DNA of 64,000 nucleotides from Antedon mediterranea (lineage: Eukaryota; Echinodermata; Crinoidea; Comatulida; Antedonidae), in assembly GCF_964355755.1 (NCBI RefSeq), contig NC_092673.1, positions 11,229,001 through 11,293,000 on the forward strand, in the 5' to 3' direction. Below are positions 45,699 to 55,740 of the stretch, piece by piece. The notes below the pieces were generated by a model. That model did not search any database. It was not told the origin of the DNA and saw only the letters and a list, made by a program, of their open reading frames with translations. A program made the translations under genes and the position numbers. Each line of letters opens with the position of its first letter. The first letter of the stretch is position 1.

Positions 45699-46604
45699 CC
45701 GTATTTTCCGGAGTATAGGTCGACCCCAAGACTAGTATAAGTCGACCCCCAACTTTGGCCTAGAATATCGTTGATTTTGGTATGACCTGAATATAAGTCG
45801 ACCCCCAAAATCGGCTAATAACACAACTTACTTTAAAGTTCAAAGAGGGCTAGAAATTCATGAAATGTGGTTGTTTGTTTATATTATTAAAGTGTAGGCC
45901 TAATCAATATCGGACGGACGTAATGACGACGACTTCGTCGCCGTCTTCACCAGCCTATAATAAATGACAGCGATGTAGCGTTACTTGCCATCAGCGATGT
46001 TTTTCGCGTCACTCGAATAAATTAAAACGAGTTTTCCGTTAGGAGGCTTATTAATTGTACAGGCGAGTAGTTGTAAATCACGTTATCTGTAAATGTACAC
46101 GCGCCCGACTAAGTAGAATTTGTTTTATGATTAGAAGACATGCGCAGTAATTGTAATTACGAACAAACAAACAAACTGCGCATGTGTATAGATGAAAATA
46201 TCGCGCAATAACAAACATGCTGCATGGACATTCCGACGTCTGTGGTGTGTTACGATGTTTTTGCGAGAGTGAATAAAGAAAACTATTTATTCTTAATTAT
46301 CTTAAAAGCGTAATATTAACATCAAAATGAGTCATTGTGATATATTAATATTTTATTGACCAGTACTTGTTGGAGTTGTATTATTTTGTACAATGTAGGT
46401 ATTAAATTGAAAACTTCTGTGAGTGATTGATGATAGGCCACTGACCTTGCTGGGCTGGGCCTTGACAGCAGCTGACGGCTTTTGAACATATTTTTTCGGC
46501 CTGATTTTTTTTTTTAAATCGCATGGTCGGAGTATAAGTCGACCCCCCGATTTTGCAATTAAAATTTTCCCATAAAGTCTCGACCTATAATCCGGAAAAT
46601 ACGG
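45699..46604. mobile_element. TA-flanked TIR element, 'GTATAGGTCGACC' variant
   Basis: Starts CCGTATTTTCCGGAGTATAG and ends with the inverted CGACCTATAATCCGGAAAAT and ACGG; TA precedes it and CA follows. GTATAAGTCGACCCCC recurs just inside both ends. The layout is that of the GTATAAGTCGCAC family with diverged ends. Its core, 45929-46280, is nearly identical to the core of the CTCACGCTA element at 13518-14491. Confidence 0.8.
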
Positions 46605-46613
46605 CATAATAAT

Positions 46614-48531
46614 CAGGCCCGTAGCCAGGGGGGTTTTTTGGGGTTCGGGCGAACCCCCCCTTTTGCGCGAACCCCCCTTTTACCAGCGAACCCCCCTTGA
46701 AAAACAAAGGCCCCACTTCCAAAATCGTGCAATTAATTATCAATTATAGCAGATTTTTTGGTCATTTTACTTCTATTGACTATGTTTAAATCGATCGAAT
46801 ATACAGATTGTCCGATGTCAAAGTCACTGCTGAGCGTGAGATCGAGAGATTGTTGAGAGATGATGGTTATAAATATGACAGAAAAATGGACTGACCAATC
46901 GCGTGCTTCGGCCGGGCTTTTCGGAACGCACAAGATCACGTTCAGTTCAGTTCAATCTTTTTGGGGATTTTTATTTTTTTCCTGAAAATATTTTTCATTA
47001 AACCAAAGAATTTCACTGTTTAAACTTGAATAAAAATGGTGCTGAGTTAAATTGGTACGTGTACGTAGGCCTACCGTATATTTCGGTGTATAAGACGCAC
47101 TTTTGACACGCAAATTTGACCTCTAAATGTAACCCTAATTAATTTAATTACCTACTAATACTTAAATTAATTAAAAATAGTGTAGGCCTACTACTCTGCA
47201 ATGTAGGCCTAGCTAGTTACTCACTCCTGTCTAACCACAGTGTGGTAACAAGTTTATTGAATTTTTAGTTAAGGTAAATTGTCATCCTCGACTGTATTAA
47301 TTAATATTACAGTACGCATTAGATATTCTACCCAGGCCTAGTAATACTCTCTGAACTCGCGGGTGTGTATTCTAGCAGCATGCAGCATCATCACAGCGCA
47401 ATACATTTATGGAAGAGTCCATTAATTACGGTGGTGTCACATTTTATTTACACAATAACTATTTCCCTTGATCACGGTGGTTTATTTTTATTACATCTCT
47501 ATGTCAACAATCACATAATTTTATAATCATGTTACAGTCAATAGTTCGTATGTCAAGCGATATCTAAAAGAGTGTGTTGTTATTGTGTTACGTAGCTTCC
47601 CCTAATCTTATAGTGTATATGGCCAACAGTGCTGGCCACCAGGCAAGGAGCACATGGTTAGTGCTCTCTCCTCATATTGCTGTAGGCCTAATGCATGCAT
47701 GGAAATAGGAAAGATTTTCATATAGGCCTACCCAACATGATATTCCTGGTTCATTATCAGCCCAAAAAACTGAACATCATTTGGATTGATTTTATAATGG
47801 TCATACACACAATAAGAAGGTATATATTTAAATAATATGAAATTAAAGTTACTTAAATAGACATAGGCTAGCCCTACCCACACAGTGCATCGTAACTGAA
47901 ACAATATGGGGATTTCCCTTTTCATTGAACGTTCAGTTGAAGTAGAGACTGATTACGATGTAATAAAGGCAATCAAACAAAATTATATCATTTGATTCTA
48001 ATATGTCTCAAATATCGTTGTTTTATTATTAAAATACCATTGTTTTGATTGTAAAATGTTTAAATTTCGGCCTAGAAATAAGTGCGTCTTATGCATCGAC
48101 TACATAAAAAATACTAATATTTCAGTCTCCTTTATGGGTGCGTCTTATACACAGGTGCGACTTGTACACCGAAATATACGGTACTATTTGTTTTTTATGT
48201 TTATAGGATAAGAAATTACTTAAGGGCCTAATATAATATACTTTTTTGCAACAATAAAGCTGTTATTCATGATCAGTACTACTAACTTCCATACTATACT
48301 ATATAATTTCTCTGCATAACCCAGATTTTAGTAGGTAAAAAATGTCTCTGTAAGCTTATTAAAACAACCGAAATTGCTCTGAGAGCCAAAGCTTCCAGGG
48401 GGCTTCGCCCCCTGGACCCCGACCGGGGGCCCTTGGCGGCCCCCTGGCCCCCAGCCTACAGTTGCTCGCTGCGCTCGCAAAATACTTGGTGTCAAGAAAA
48501 CCCCCTCTGATGCATTCTGGCTACGGGCCTG
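46614..48531. mobile_element. hAT-like element with CAGGCCCGTAGCCAG ends
   Basis: CAGGCCCGTAGCCAG and the inverted CTGGCTACGGGCCTG, with 8-mers ATAATAAT and ATAATAAC on the two sides (seven of eight agree), as expected for hAT. The left end has GAACCCCCC-type tracts. The right end has a GC-rich block GGCCCTTGGCGGCCCCCTGG also present at 17930-17960. It contains a complete TA element (47074-48181). No transposase. Confidence 0.8.
47074..48181. mobile_element. TA element nested in the hAT-like element
   Basis: CCGTATATTTCGGTGTATAA at the left and the inverted TTGTACACCGAAATATACGG at the right, flanked by TA on both sides (47072-47073 and 48182-48183). Oriented opposite to the 5795 and 43864 copies. 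The interior differs from theirs. No transposase; the frame 47728-47925 is not recognised. Confidence 0.85.
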
Positions 48532-48686
48532 ATAATAACTGAATCAAAATAAAGAGTATTTAAAGTATATAATAATTAATATGCAACAAAAATTATGTTT
48601 ATAAAATTATATTTTTAACTTCAAAGATTTATTGAAATTTCATGAATGTGTTTGAATTGCGGTAACAAAAATCCGCTGGTACTTAC

Positions 48687-48805
48687 TTTTTCAAATGGCT
48701 TGTATGTTTGTAGATCAGGAAAAACAAATCGAATCATTTTCATCACTGCAGTATAGTTTTGGAACAGCATGAAGACAAGTAGTAATAAATACATCACACT
48801 CACTC
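48687..48805 (-). CDS. PTDSS1: PTDSS1 exon 1 of 6 in window (membrane segment)
   Basis: A 119-base exon with acceptor ...gccaacag and donor GTAAGT. It opens with two bases that complete a glycine codon and then encodes 39 residues, beginning VSVMYLLLLVFMLF, a hydrophobic membrane helix, and ending YKPFEK. This corresponds to the GLSVLYFLFLVF helix of human PTDSS1 (about residues 106-147), two residues shorter. PTDSS1 is an integral ER (mitochondria-associated membrane) enzyme that exchanges the choline head group of phosphatidylcholine for L-serine. This exon lies just N-terminal to the catalytic block. The similarity is moderate on its own, but the exon is convincing because it joins exon 2 in phase 0 exactly where the family continues. 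Confidence 0.88.
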
Positions 48806-49040
48806 CTGTTGGCAAGCAAAAGAAGCAATTCAATTATTATTACTTCTATAAACTACCGTACTGTATCATTCTAACCGATAAAATAGAAAATGGTGAGAAT
48901 AATTTTGATAGCACCTACATATACAGCTAAAGAAGCATTATGGAGATCTAGGTTGGTATACAATTGCTAGTTAAAAGTAAATACTATACAATCAATTAAA
49001 AAATGTTAGTGATGGTAGGTGGCCTCAGTTACTACTTGTT
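48806..49040. other. Intron sequence upstream of exon 1, nothing recognised
   Basis: No feature beyond the exon acceptor and polypyrimidine tract (minus strand) at its left edge. Confidence 0.4.
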
Positions 49041-49042
49041 AC

Positions 49043-49369
49043 ACATACAGGATTACACTATAGTATTATACATACAGGATTACACTATAGTATTATACAT
49101 ACAGGATTACACTATAGTATTATACATACAGGATTACACTATAGTATTATACATACAGGATTACACTATAGTATTATACATACAGGATTACACTATAGTA
49201 TTATACATACAGGATTACACTATAGTATTATACATACAGGATTACACTATAGTATTATACATACAGGATTACACTATAGTATTATACATACAGGATTACA
49301 CTATAGTATTATACATACAGGATTACACTATAGTATTATACATACAGGATTACACTATAGTATTATACA
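49043..49369. repeat. 27-bp minisatellite, about 12 near-identical copies
   Basis: The unit TACAGGATTACACTATAGTA plus TTATACA is repeated head to tail with almost no variation. Because 27 is a multiple of three, one plus-strand frame stays open and would encode repeated YIQDYTIVL (frame 49003-49386). There is no coding evidence; it is most likely a young minisatellite in a PTDSS1 intron or upstream DNA. Confidence 0.95.
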
Positions 49370-49374
49370 TAATG

Positions 49375-50280
49375 AAAATAAAATAAAATGGAAAATTTGT
49401 TTAAGCACAATTTAAACCATGAATTTTGTATTAATTATTCAAATGGTCTTTCTTCTGATATTAAACTACCATACCCATCTTGAGCACAGTGATAATAAAT
49501 ATTATTTAGTTTAGCACTTTAGTACTTGTAAACAATTAGTATTTTAAACATTACAATTGGACATACACAACAACAATATTTTAATTAGGCCAGCTTGAGT
49601 ACAGCATCATAATGTTGAAGACAAGTCGATTTTCTTAAAAAATAATATTTTGATAGATTTATTTAATATATGTTTATAAAAACGTATTGCTTAGTGATAA
49701 ATGGAACATTCCAATCTCTCTCCCACAAGTGTCTATTCTCTCAGGCGTCGTAATAACACAAAGGCAAGTACTGTATACTCATAACAGAAATTTGATCCAT
49801 TTTTTTCAATCAAGCTGAAGCTGACATTTTTTAAATTTTGTAAACTCCGCCAGGTCATGCTCAAACCCTAAGGCAGTCTGGGAGAAGAGAGCCTATGAAA
49901 ACATTTGCTGATAATACAATTGGTCGCAACCATTAGATCCTTGCAAATCGTCTGTTCCAGAAATCTTTAAACAATTTAACAACTTTGGAATTGACCCAAG
50001 CAAATCAAAGAAACGGAAAGTTGATGCCTCATTTTTGTCAGAAGGAAATTTGTGAGAATTTAGAACAGTTGGCTTAGACAGGTTCCATTTCCAAAAAACG
50101 GCCTAGAAAACGAATCAAGAAGCATTTTTGGGTAGAAGCTGGGATCCACTTGATTTAGGATATTTTGACCTCGCTGATTACGAATATGGCGGATCCAAGC
50201 GAAATTTGGCCATCTAAGCCCTTAATTTGCATAATTAAAAATGGCGGCCATTTTTTATAATTACCCTGTATCTTGAGAAC
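49375..50280. other. Sequence with no convincing feature
   Basis: AT-rich; around 49850-50120 there is a GC-richer stretch without an open frame. No repeats supported. Confidence 0.35.
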
Positions 50281-50530
50281 CACTAGTCACAGATAATTAA
50301 TTTTGGTCTCAAAATGTTTTAAATATATGTTTTTATATTCACTTTAATAACACATTTTCTAAAAAAATGGATGCAAGTCTTATTTCTGACATTTTGACCT
50401 TTGACCTTGATTTATCGTATCTCAGTCAATAATCGGAGAGACACGAAATAGGGCTCAAATTGTTCAGAAACTATACATTCATATTTATTATAATGAAATG
50501 TTTTTACAAAAAATGACCTTTGAACTATTA
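50280..50530. repeat. Dispersed copy of the 165-bp TGACCTTTGACC repeat
   Basis: AATTTTGGTCTCAAAATGTT, ATTTTGACCTTTGACCTTGA and GGGCTCAAATTGTTCAGAAA mirror units of the array at 830-1330. About one and a half units. Confidence 0.6.
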
Positions 50531-50697
50531 GTCAAATATAATAATATAATAATAATATAACTTTGAAAATTGTGGTCTTATGAATTTTTTTTTCTTTTTA
50601 AATTGTTTAAAACATGTGTGTTTCTATCCAGTCTAATGGCACATTTTGTACAAGAATGGCCGATAGTATGGTTATTGACCTTTAAACTACAGCATAG

Positions 50698-52117
50698 CAG
50701 AGGTCCCAACTTGGGAAAGTCCATTCGCAGGAGATTTTGTCGTGAACCACATTCAATTCGTCGGGGCGTCGAAAGTCAACGCGCGGGGAATCAAAAATCA
50801 ACACGCGTGTCGTTTACGTCTCCTAATTAACTAAATATGTTACATATACAGTATATACCATATTTAGACATAAGTTGGTTTAATTTTTACATAGGTTTAT
50901 CCATCATTCTTTTTACATTCTTATTTTTTTTATGGACATATCCTCAGTACAAAGAATTTAAAAAATATATACTGTATTTTAACTAAAATTCAGTATATAA
51001 AATAATTTAACTTAATTACATAATGTACAATATTTACACATGATAGTATTGCCCAATAGAATTTACTCATTTTGTTTAGGCACAGGCCTAGCATAGGGCT
51101 ACTATACTAGGCCCTAGCTAGCTACCATTTTAAAACCCAAAAACAATCGAAATAAACTATTCCGAATCCGTCTTATGCTACATTACGCGAGTTAACATAT
51201 TATTTAGTTTTATTTTATCCATACGTAATTACACTGGCATTAAAGATATAACATTAAAATGTAGGCCGTTTATGAGCTATTTCGCCGATTTCTTATCGCT
51301 GGGAAATTCCCCACCATCGACATCGATCGATCGAGGAGTAGGCCTAGGCTAGAATAGAATAGAGGCCTAGCGTGCATGCCGGAACGGGTGGATTATTGCA
51401 ATATAAATAACAAGTTTGAACAAAAGAGCTTACGACAATCTTAGGTAAATTTTTATTAAACGTAGGCCTACTTGCTTGGCGAATCCATATGCCTTTTAAA
51501 TCATTTGAACATGTTCGTATTATCGGATCGTACAGTAAAACCAAATAAAACACCCTCTCAACAACCTCGTGCGATGTGCGATCTGTTGTTCTTTGCAGCG
51601 GATCAACATTGGTAGAGTCCATTAATTATGAGGGTGTTTAAAAATGTAATAACTATTAAAAACGTGTCTCAACCACTGTGTAATCAAAGCGTTTAATTAG
51701 TTAAAACTTGAATCCTCCCAAAATTGATAATCGCGTATTCCGGTTACCACGTGATTGATTCACGGTTGGTTGCACGCTTCTTTTTTTTTCTACGTCCGGC
51801 GTGTAGTACCGTGCATGTTTATATTATTGTTACGGTTTAACAAAGGCGGTGCATACAAATAAAAATACAATAATAGACCACGGAGACTGCATGAATAGAC
51901 ATTGTTTCAACATCCTGCCTCACTTTTGTATTGACTATTGTTGACCTGGGCTGAGCCTGGGTGTAACCGTAAATCAATTTGGCCAAAAATATGGGGAAAT
52001 TTGAAAATGCGGTAAAAAAATCAAAATGCGGTAGAAAACGTCGAGATAGCGGTAGCGCGGTAGATGGGTACTAAAAGCGGTAGACTACCGCGAGTAGCGG
52101 TAGACTTGGGACCCCTG
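50698..52117. mobile_element. hAT-like element with GCATAG direct repeats (1.4 kb)
   Basis: CAGAGGTCCCAACTT at the left and the inverted ACTTGGGACCCCTG at the right, with GCATAG immediately outside both ends (50692-50697 and 52118-52123). Near the right end GCGGTAG is repeated about eight times (52010-52110). No transposase. A hAT element would normally give an 8-bp duplication, so the class is tentative. Confidence 0.6.
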
Positions 52118-52195
52118 GCATAGGCCTACTGTATACTAAATATAATATAATTGCATAACTATGAAATTATTTATACACAATAATAATTAGTAAAA

Positions 52196-53776
52196 CTAGA
52201 CATGAAACTCGTCACTTTGACGAGTTAGTTATCCGCTCGACAAACGCCACGTGCACGTCATACGTTAGAATATTGCACACAGAAAAATATTAAGGCATTA
52301 TGACCTGAACTGAAGAATATGATATGTTATTTCTGAATTCTGTTATTTTGTGTCATATACATAGTATACACAGTACAATCTGTATACATATCACAAACAG
52401 TGTAAAATAGGTGAAATTACGGGACCCGTATTTTATTGTAATTTTTAACATCTTGACGGCTTCAAAATGAAATGCAAAAGTAGAAATTTCAGAATGAAAT
52501 TATCTCAGCAACAACATATTAACGTGTAGAAGAAATTTGAATACGTGAAATATTGATGCGCGCTCTTTTAAATGTAATGAAATATAACGCAAAAGATGAA
52601 AATACGACTTTTTTTATATAACTGGCCATATGATGACATCACAACATTCGATTGGCACAATTTTCACATGATTTTGTATCTACAATACAATAGCTTCCTG
52701 AAAACGTTTTAATCGTGATTATCACATTTTATTCTTACGAGCTATAACAGATTAAAATTTACTGTAAAGATAAAATTAATGACCAAAGTAATTTAAATTT
52801 TTAGGCATGATGACGTTAAAAAAATTAAAAAATTTTAAATTCATGCAAAAGATAGTTAATTGACCTAGAATATATTAAAATCGGGGTGAAAATGGACAAC
52901 GAATAAGTGGAGATGCGCTCTATTAAATGTGATGAGCTATGACGAAAGAGACAAAAATCCTATATTTTATATTCGCGTGGCCATACGATGACGTCACAAT
53001 GTCCGGTTAGCCATATTAATGTATGATCCGATATCTACAACTCATCAACTTCCAGAATATGTAATTAAAAAAAAGTTCCCCATGTAGTTTAGAATCTATG
53101 AATGTTTAAAAATAGGCATAATTTTGACGAATTTTTGAACTTTTTCACCAAAAACGCGTGCAAATTATCTAATTCGACGTGCTCGTATGACGTAATTTTA
53201 AGTCGAAATTGTTTAAAATTTGGTAACGTTACTAGAAAAGGCTGAAAAAACATAAATCACGCGAAAAAAATATGTTTTTAACGCTACGTGTGCACCGCGT
53301 GCGTAAAAATTTTCGCGCGCGTGGGAATTTTTGACATGCTCAAAATGACATGAAACGCATAGAAAGTTGATTAGAAGTTGATTTTTCGCTTTCTAAAATT
53401 TTAAACGCGCGTGCGCGCGTAACTTCTTGTGCAACATGCTATTTTTAATCCATAGAAAGTTTGCGCTTGATATGACTTAAATTTTCACAAAGTGTCAAAA
53501 CAAAATTATGTTTGGTTTTTAGTCTATGATCAATCATTGAAATTCATAAAATCGCGCGTAAGTCACGTTGCGCAACTCTGACGTCATTCAAAAATAGGAG
53601 GTGCACAAGTTCACGTAAATTTCGATATGTTGACAAAGTTACGATATGTTCTGTTTGCAAGTTTTAGAGAAACACGACGCACAAAAATGACAGAAAGAAA
53701 GAAGTATAATACAGGAAAAAAATTTGATGAAACAGGACGATTACAAGGAGTTATCCGCTACTAAGCGGATAACTAA
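52196..53776 (+). mobile_element. Helitron-like element A (1.58 kb)
   Basis: Starts A|CTAGACATGAAACTCGTCAC with a hairpin ACTCGTCA/TGACGAGT and then GTTATCCGC. It ends with a perfect hairpin GTTATCCGCT-ACTA-AGCGGATAAC followed by CTAA|T. No flanking duplication is required: it sits between A and T. The copy at 62300-63889 is nearly identical over the full length. The interior has no Rep/helicase open frame, so it is non-autonomous. Canonical Helitrons start TC and end CTRR; the CTAG start is a departure. Confidence 0.75.
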
Positions 53777-53785
53777 TTATAAAAT

Positions 53786-53990
53786 TCACTGCCATCAAAT
53801 ATGATGTGTTATGATTTATATAGATTTAAAAAAAAATTTGAACACGCAAGTTACATTTGTTGAAATTTGAAATTACCTGCCATCAATATGATGGAGTATG
53901 ATTATAGATTTTTTTTAATGTGAACATGTCAGCTACATTTGGAAATTACCTGCCATCAATATGATGGATTATGATTATAGATTTAATTAT
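53786..53990. repeat. Three tandem copies of a 70-90-bp unit
   Basis: TGCCATCAA(T)ATGATG, then ATTATAGATTT and ACATTTG-type sequence, begins near 53790, 53877 and 53950. The array abuts the Helitron-like element A on the left and the LINE fragment on the right. Confidence 0.65.
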
Positions 53991-53994
53991 ATGT

Positions 53995-54690
53995 ATGTTG
54001 GAGTGCAAATAATAGAGGGTGGAATCATCAGCATAAAGATCAAGAGTGCCATGTTCTGGAACAGTGGCAAGATCATTGATGTAAATTGTGAATAACAAGG
54101 GTCCAAGAATGGACCCCTGAGGTATACCGTGTGTTATGGTTACAAAATTAGAATAAGTGTTTTTGAATTTAACTGTTTGAGTGCGGTTAGTTAGATATGA
54201 TGTGAACCACTCGATGCCAGATGAGGATACACCACACCGAGTCAGTTTTCTAAGCATGATCTTGTGGTTGACCGTGTCAAAAGCTTTTCTTAAATCTATG
54301 AAAACTGACCCGGTGAGGCAACCCCCATTCATAGCATCGAGCCAGTTGTCACATGTGTTAGTAAGTGCTGTAGTGGAAGAGAAGTGTTTCCTAAAGCCTG
54401 ATTGGTTATCTGAGAGAATGTTCTGTGCTGTAAGATAGTCATAGAGAGGATTGGTAAAACGGATATAGGTCGATAATTGTTGAGTTCGTCCTTGGCCCCA
54501 CTTTTGTATATGGGAAAAACTTTGCAACTATGGCAATTTTTAGGTCATTTGGAAAAATACCAGATGAAAGTAAAAGATTACAGATATATGTCACAGAAGG
54601 CGTAATAACAGGGGCTGCCAACTTGAGCAATTTGATAGGGTAACTGCAAAAAACTGCAATTGCAAAATAACAACAGACGTGCATGTTAAA
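53995..54690 (-). pseudogene. LINE reverse-transcriptase fragment (fingers/palm only)
   Basis: The minus strand reads KLAAPVITPSVTYICNLLLS, then after a frameshift LYDYLTAQNILSDNQSGFRK, VFIDLRKAFDTVNHKIML, ITHGIPQGSILGPLLFTIYI and LYADDSTLYYLH. These are RT motifs including the catalytic YADD of CR1/jockey-like LINEs. About 20 residues are missing at the frameshift (54439-54527 overlap). The fragment stops right after YADD, at a tandem repeat, so both ends are lost: unusual for a LINE, which normally keeps its 3' end. Confidence 0.75.
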
Positions 54691-54699
54691 CTTTAAGAA

Positions 54700-55740
54700 T
54701 CGTAAATTAATTTAATTTATATTTTTAGCGGATGTTCTGACGTCACCATATGGCCACCTCAAATTTTAAAAATAGAATTGTTTTCGCTTTAAAGAAAGAT
54801 TTTTGCAGATGTTTGGTCTCGTTGAGAACAAGGCTGTTTACGAGCAGCTTACCGAGCCTTAACAAGTTAGTATTGTAGAAATTACAAATAATCCACCTCT
54901 TGATTCAGATTGTCTTTCAATGATGTTAAGCCTAGCATGTGGATTGCATTATTCCAATGCATTTTATTAGCAATAGTTATACTTCGCACTTTTTAGGCTG
55001 ATCATACACCTCAACTGTATATAACAGTTTTTTAAAGATATTTCAGGTACTGAAATCAGCTTCCATCAATTTATGCCTTGACATTTTCATATATTTTAAT
55101 GTATCATTTATTTTGTAGACTTGAATAGTTTTATTATTAATAATATATACTGACTTTAAATGCAATAGTTTCATTATATGCATCTAAATACTTTAATACT
55201 GTATGGACATGTATAAAGATTGCATTTATTGGTGCCAACTACTGTTTTTTTTCAGTACATTTGGTGCTATAACCATCTTCACTAGACTTTACAATATCTT
55301 AAATTTTATATATTCTTTATTCAATTTAATCATATGCAATAATTACTACTTTATAGTTATCCAGTATGTAGAATGTATTTAGTATAATAAATGTTTTTCT
55401 TCTTAAAATATTGATGTGATTTATTTGAATTCCTGTCATATAGGTAAAACATGATATATTGTAGAGGAATACATGCATTATTGATGGTTAATTAATCATG
55501 GGGAAAATATCCCGTAACATTTTTTTGGGATATGACGCTAAACGTATAAAGTATAATTTTATATGTAGCATAGGATAAGTTTTCAATTTTATCAAATAAG
55601 GGAGCGTGCCCAAATGTTTTTACTCCGTTAATAGACTTTTAAATGCGATAATAATATGCAAAACGTTAATGAGTTGGGCGGTCTGTACTCAGCAGAGCGT
55701 ATCATGGTTAATACTGTACAATGAAATTGAATTTACTATC
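54700..55740. other. AT-rich sequence; short Helitron-like body fragment at the start
   Basis: 54720-54790 (GTTCTGACGTCACCATATGG) matches the inverse of the Helitron-like interior. The rest is AT-rich without further features. Confidence 0.4.

Larger units (their letters stand above)
5215..48805 (-). other. PTDSS1: PTDSS1-type phosphatidylserine synthase gene, partial (span of six exons seen)
   Basis: Span of the only host gene recognised. Six exons on the minus strand give about 250 residues that align without gaps in order to animal phosphatidylserine synthase 1, corresponding to roughly human residues 106-358 of 473. All borders are GT/AG and the phases agree: exon 1 ends phase 0, exon 2 is 0-0, exon 3 ends with two bases of a codon that exon 4 completes, exon 4 ends phase 0, exon 5 ends with two bases that exon 6 completes, and exon 6 ends with two bases. 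Introns are about 7.8, 17.5, 12.3, 5.0 and 0.33 kb, nearly all transposon. I found no convincing N-terminal exons between 48806 and 64000 and no C-terminal exons left of 5215. The paralogue PTDSS2 fits less well: the motif after the catalytic His reads HYGLCW, as in PTDSS1. Confidence 0.93.

Noticed and set aside
49003-49386. 127-codon repetitive open frame as a gene
   Set aside because: It is a 27-bp minisatellite; no promoter, splice or domain evidence, and uniform units indicate recent DNA-level expansion.
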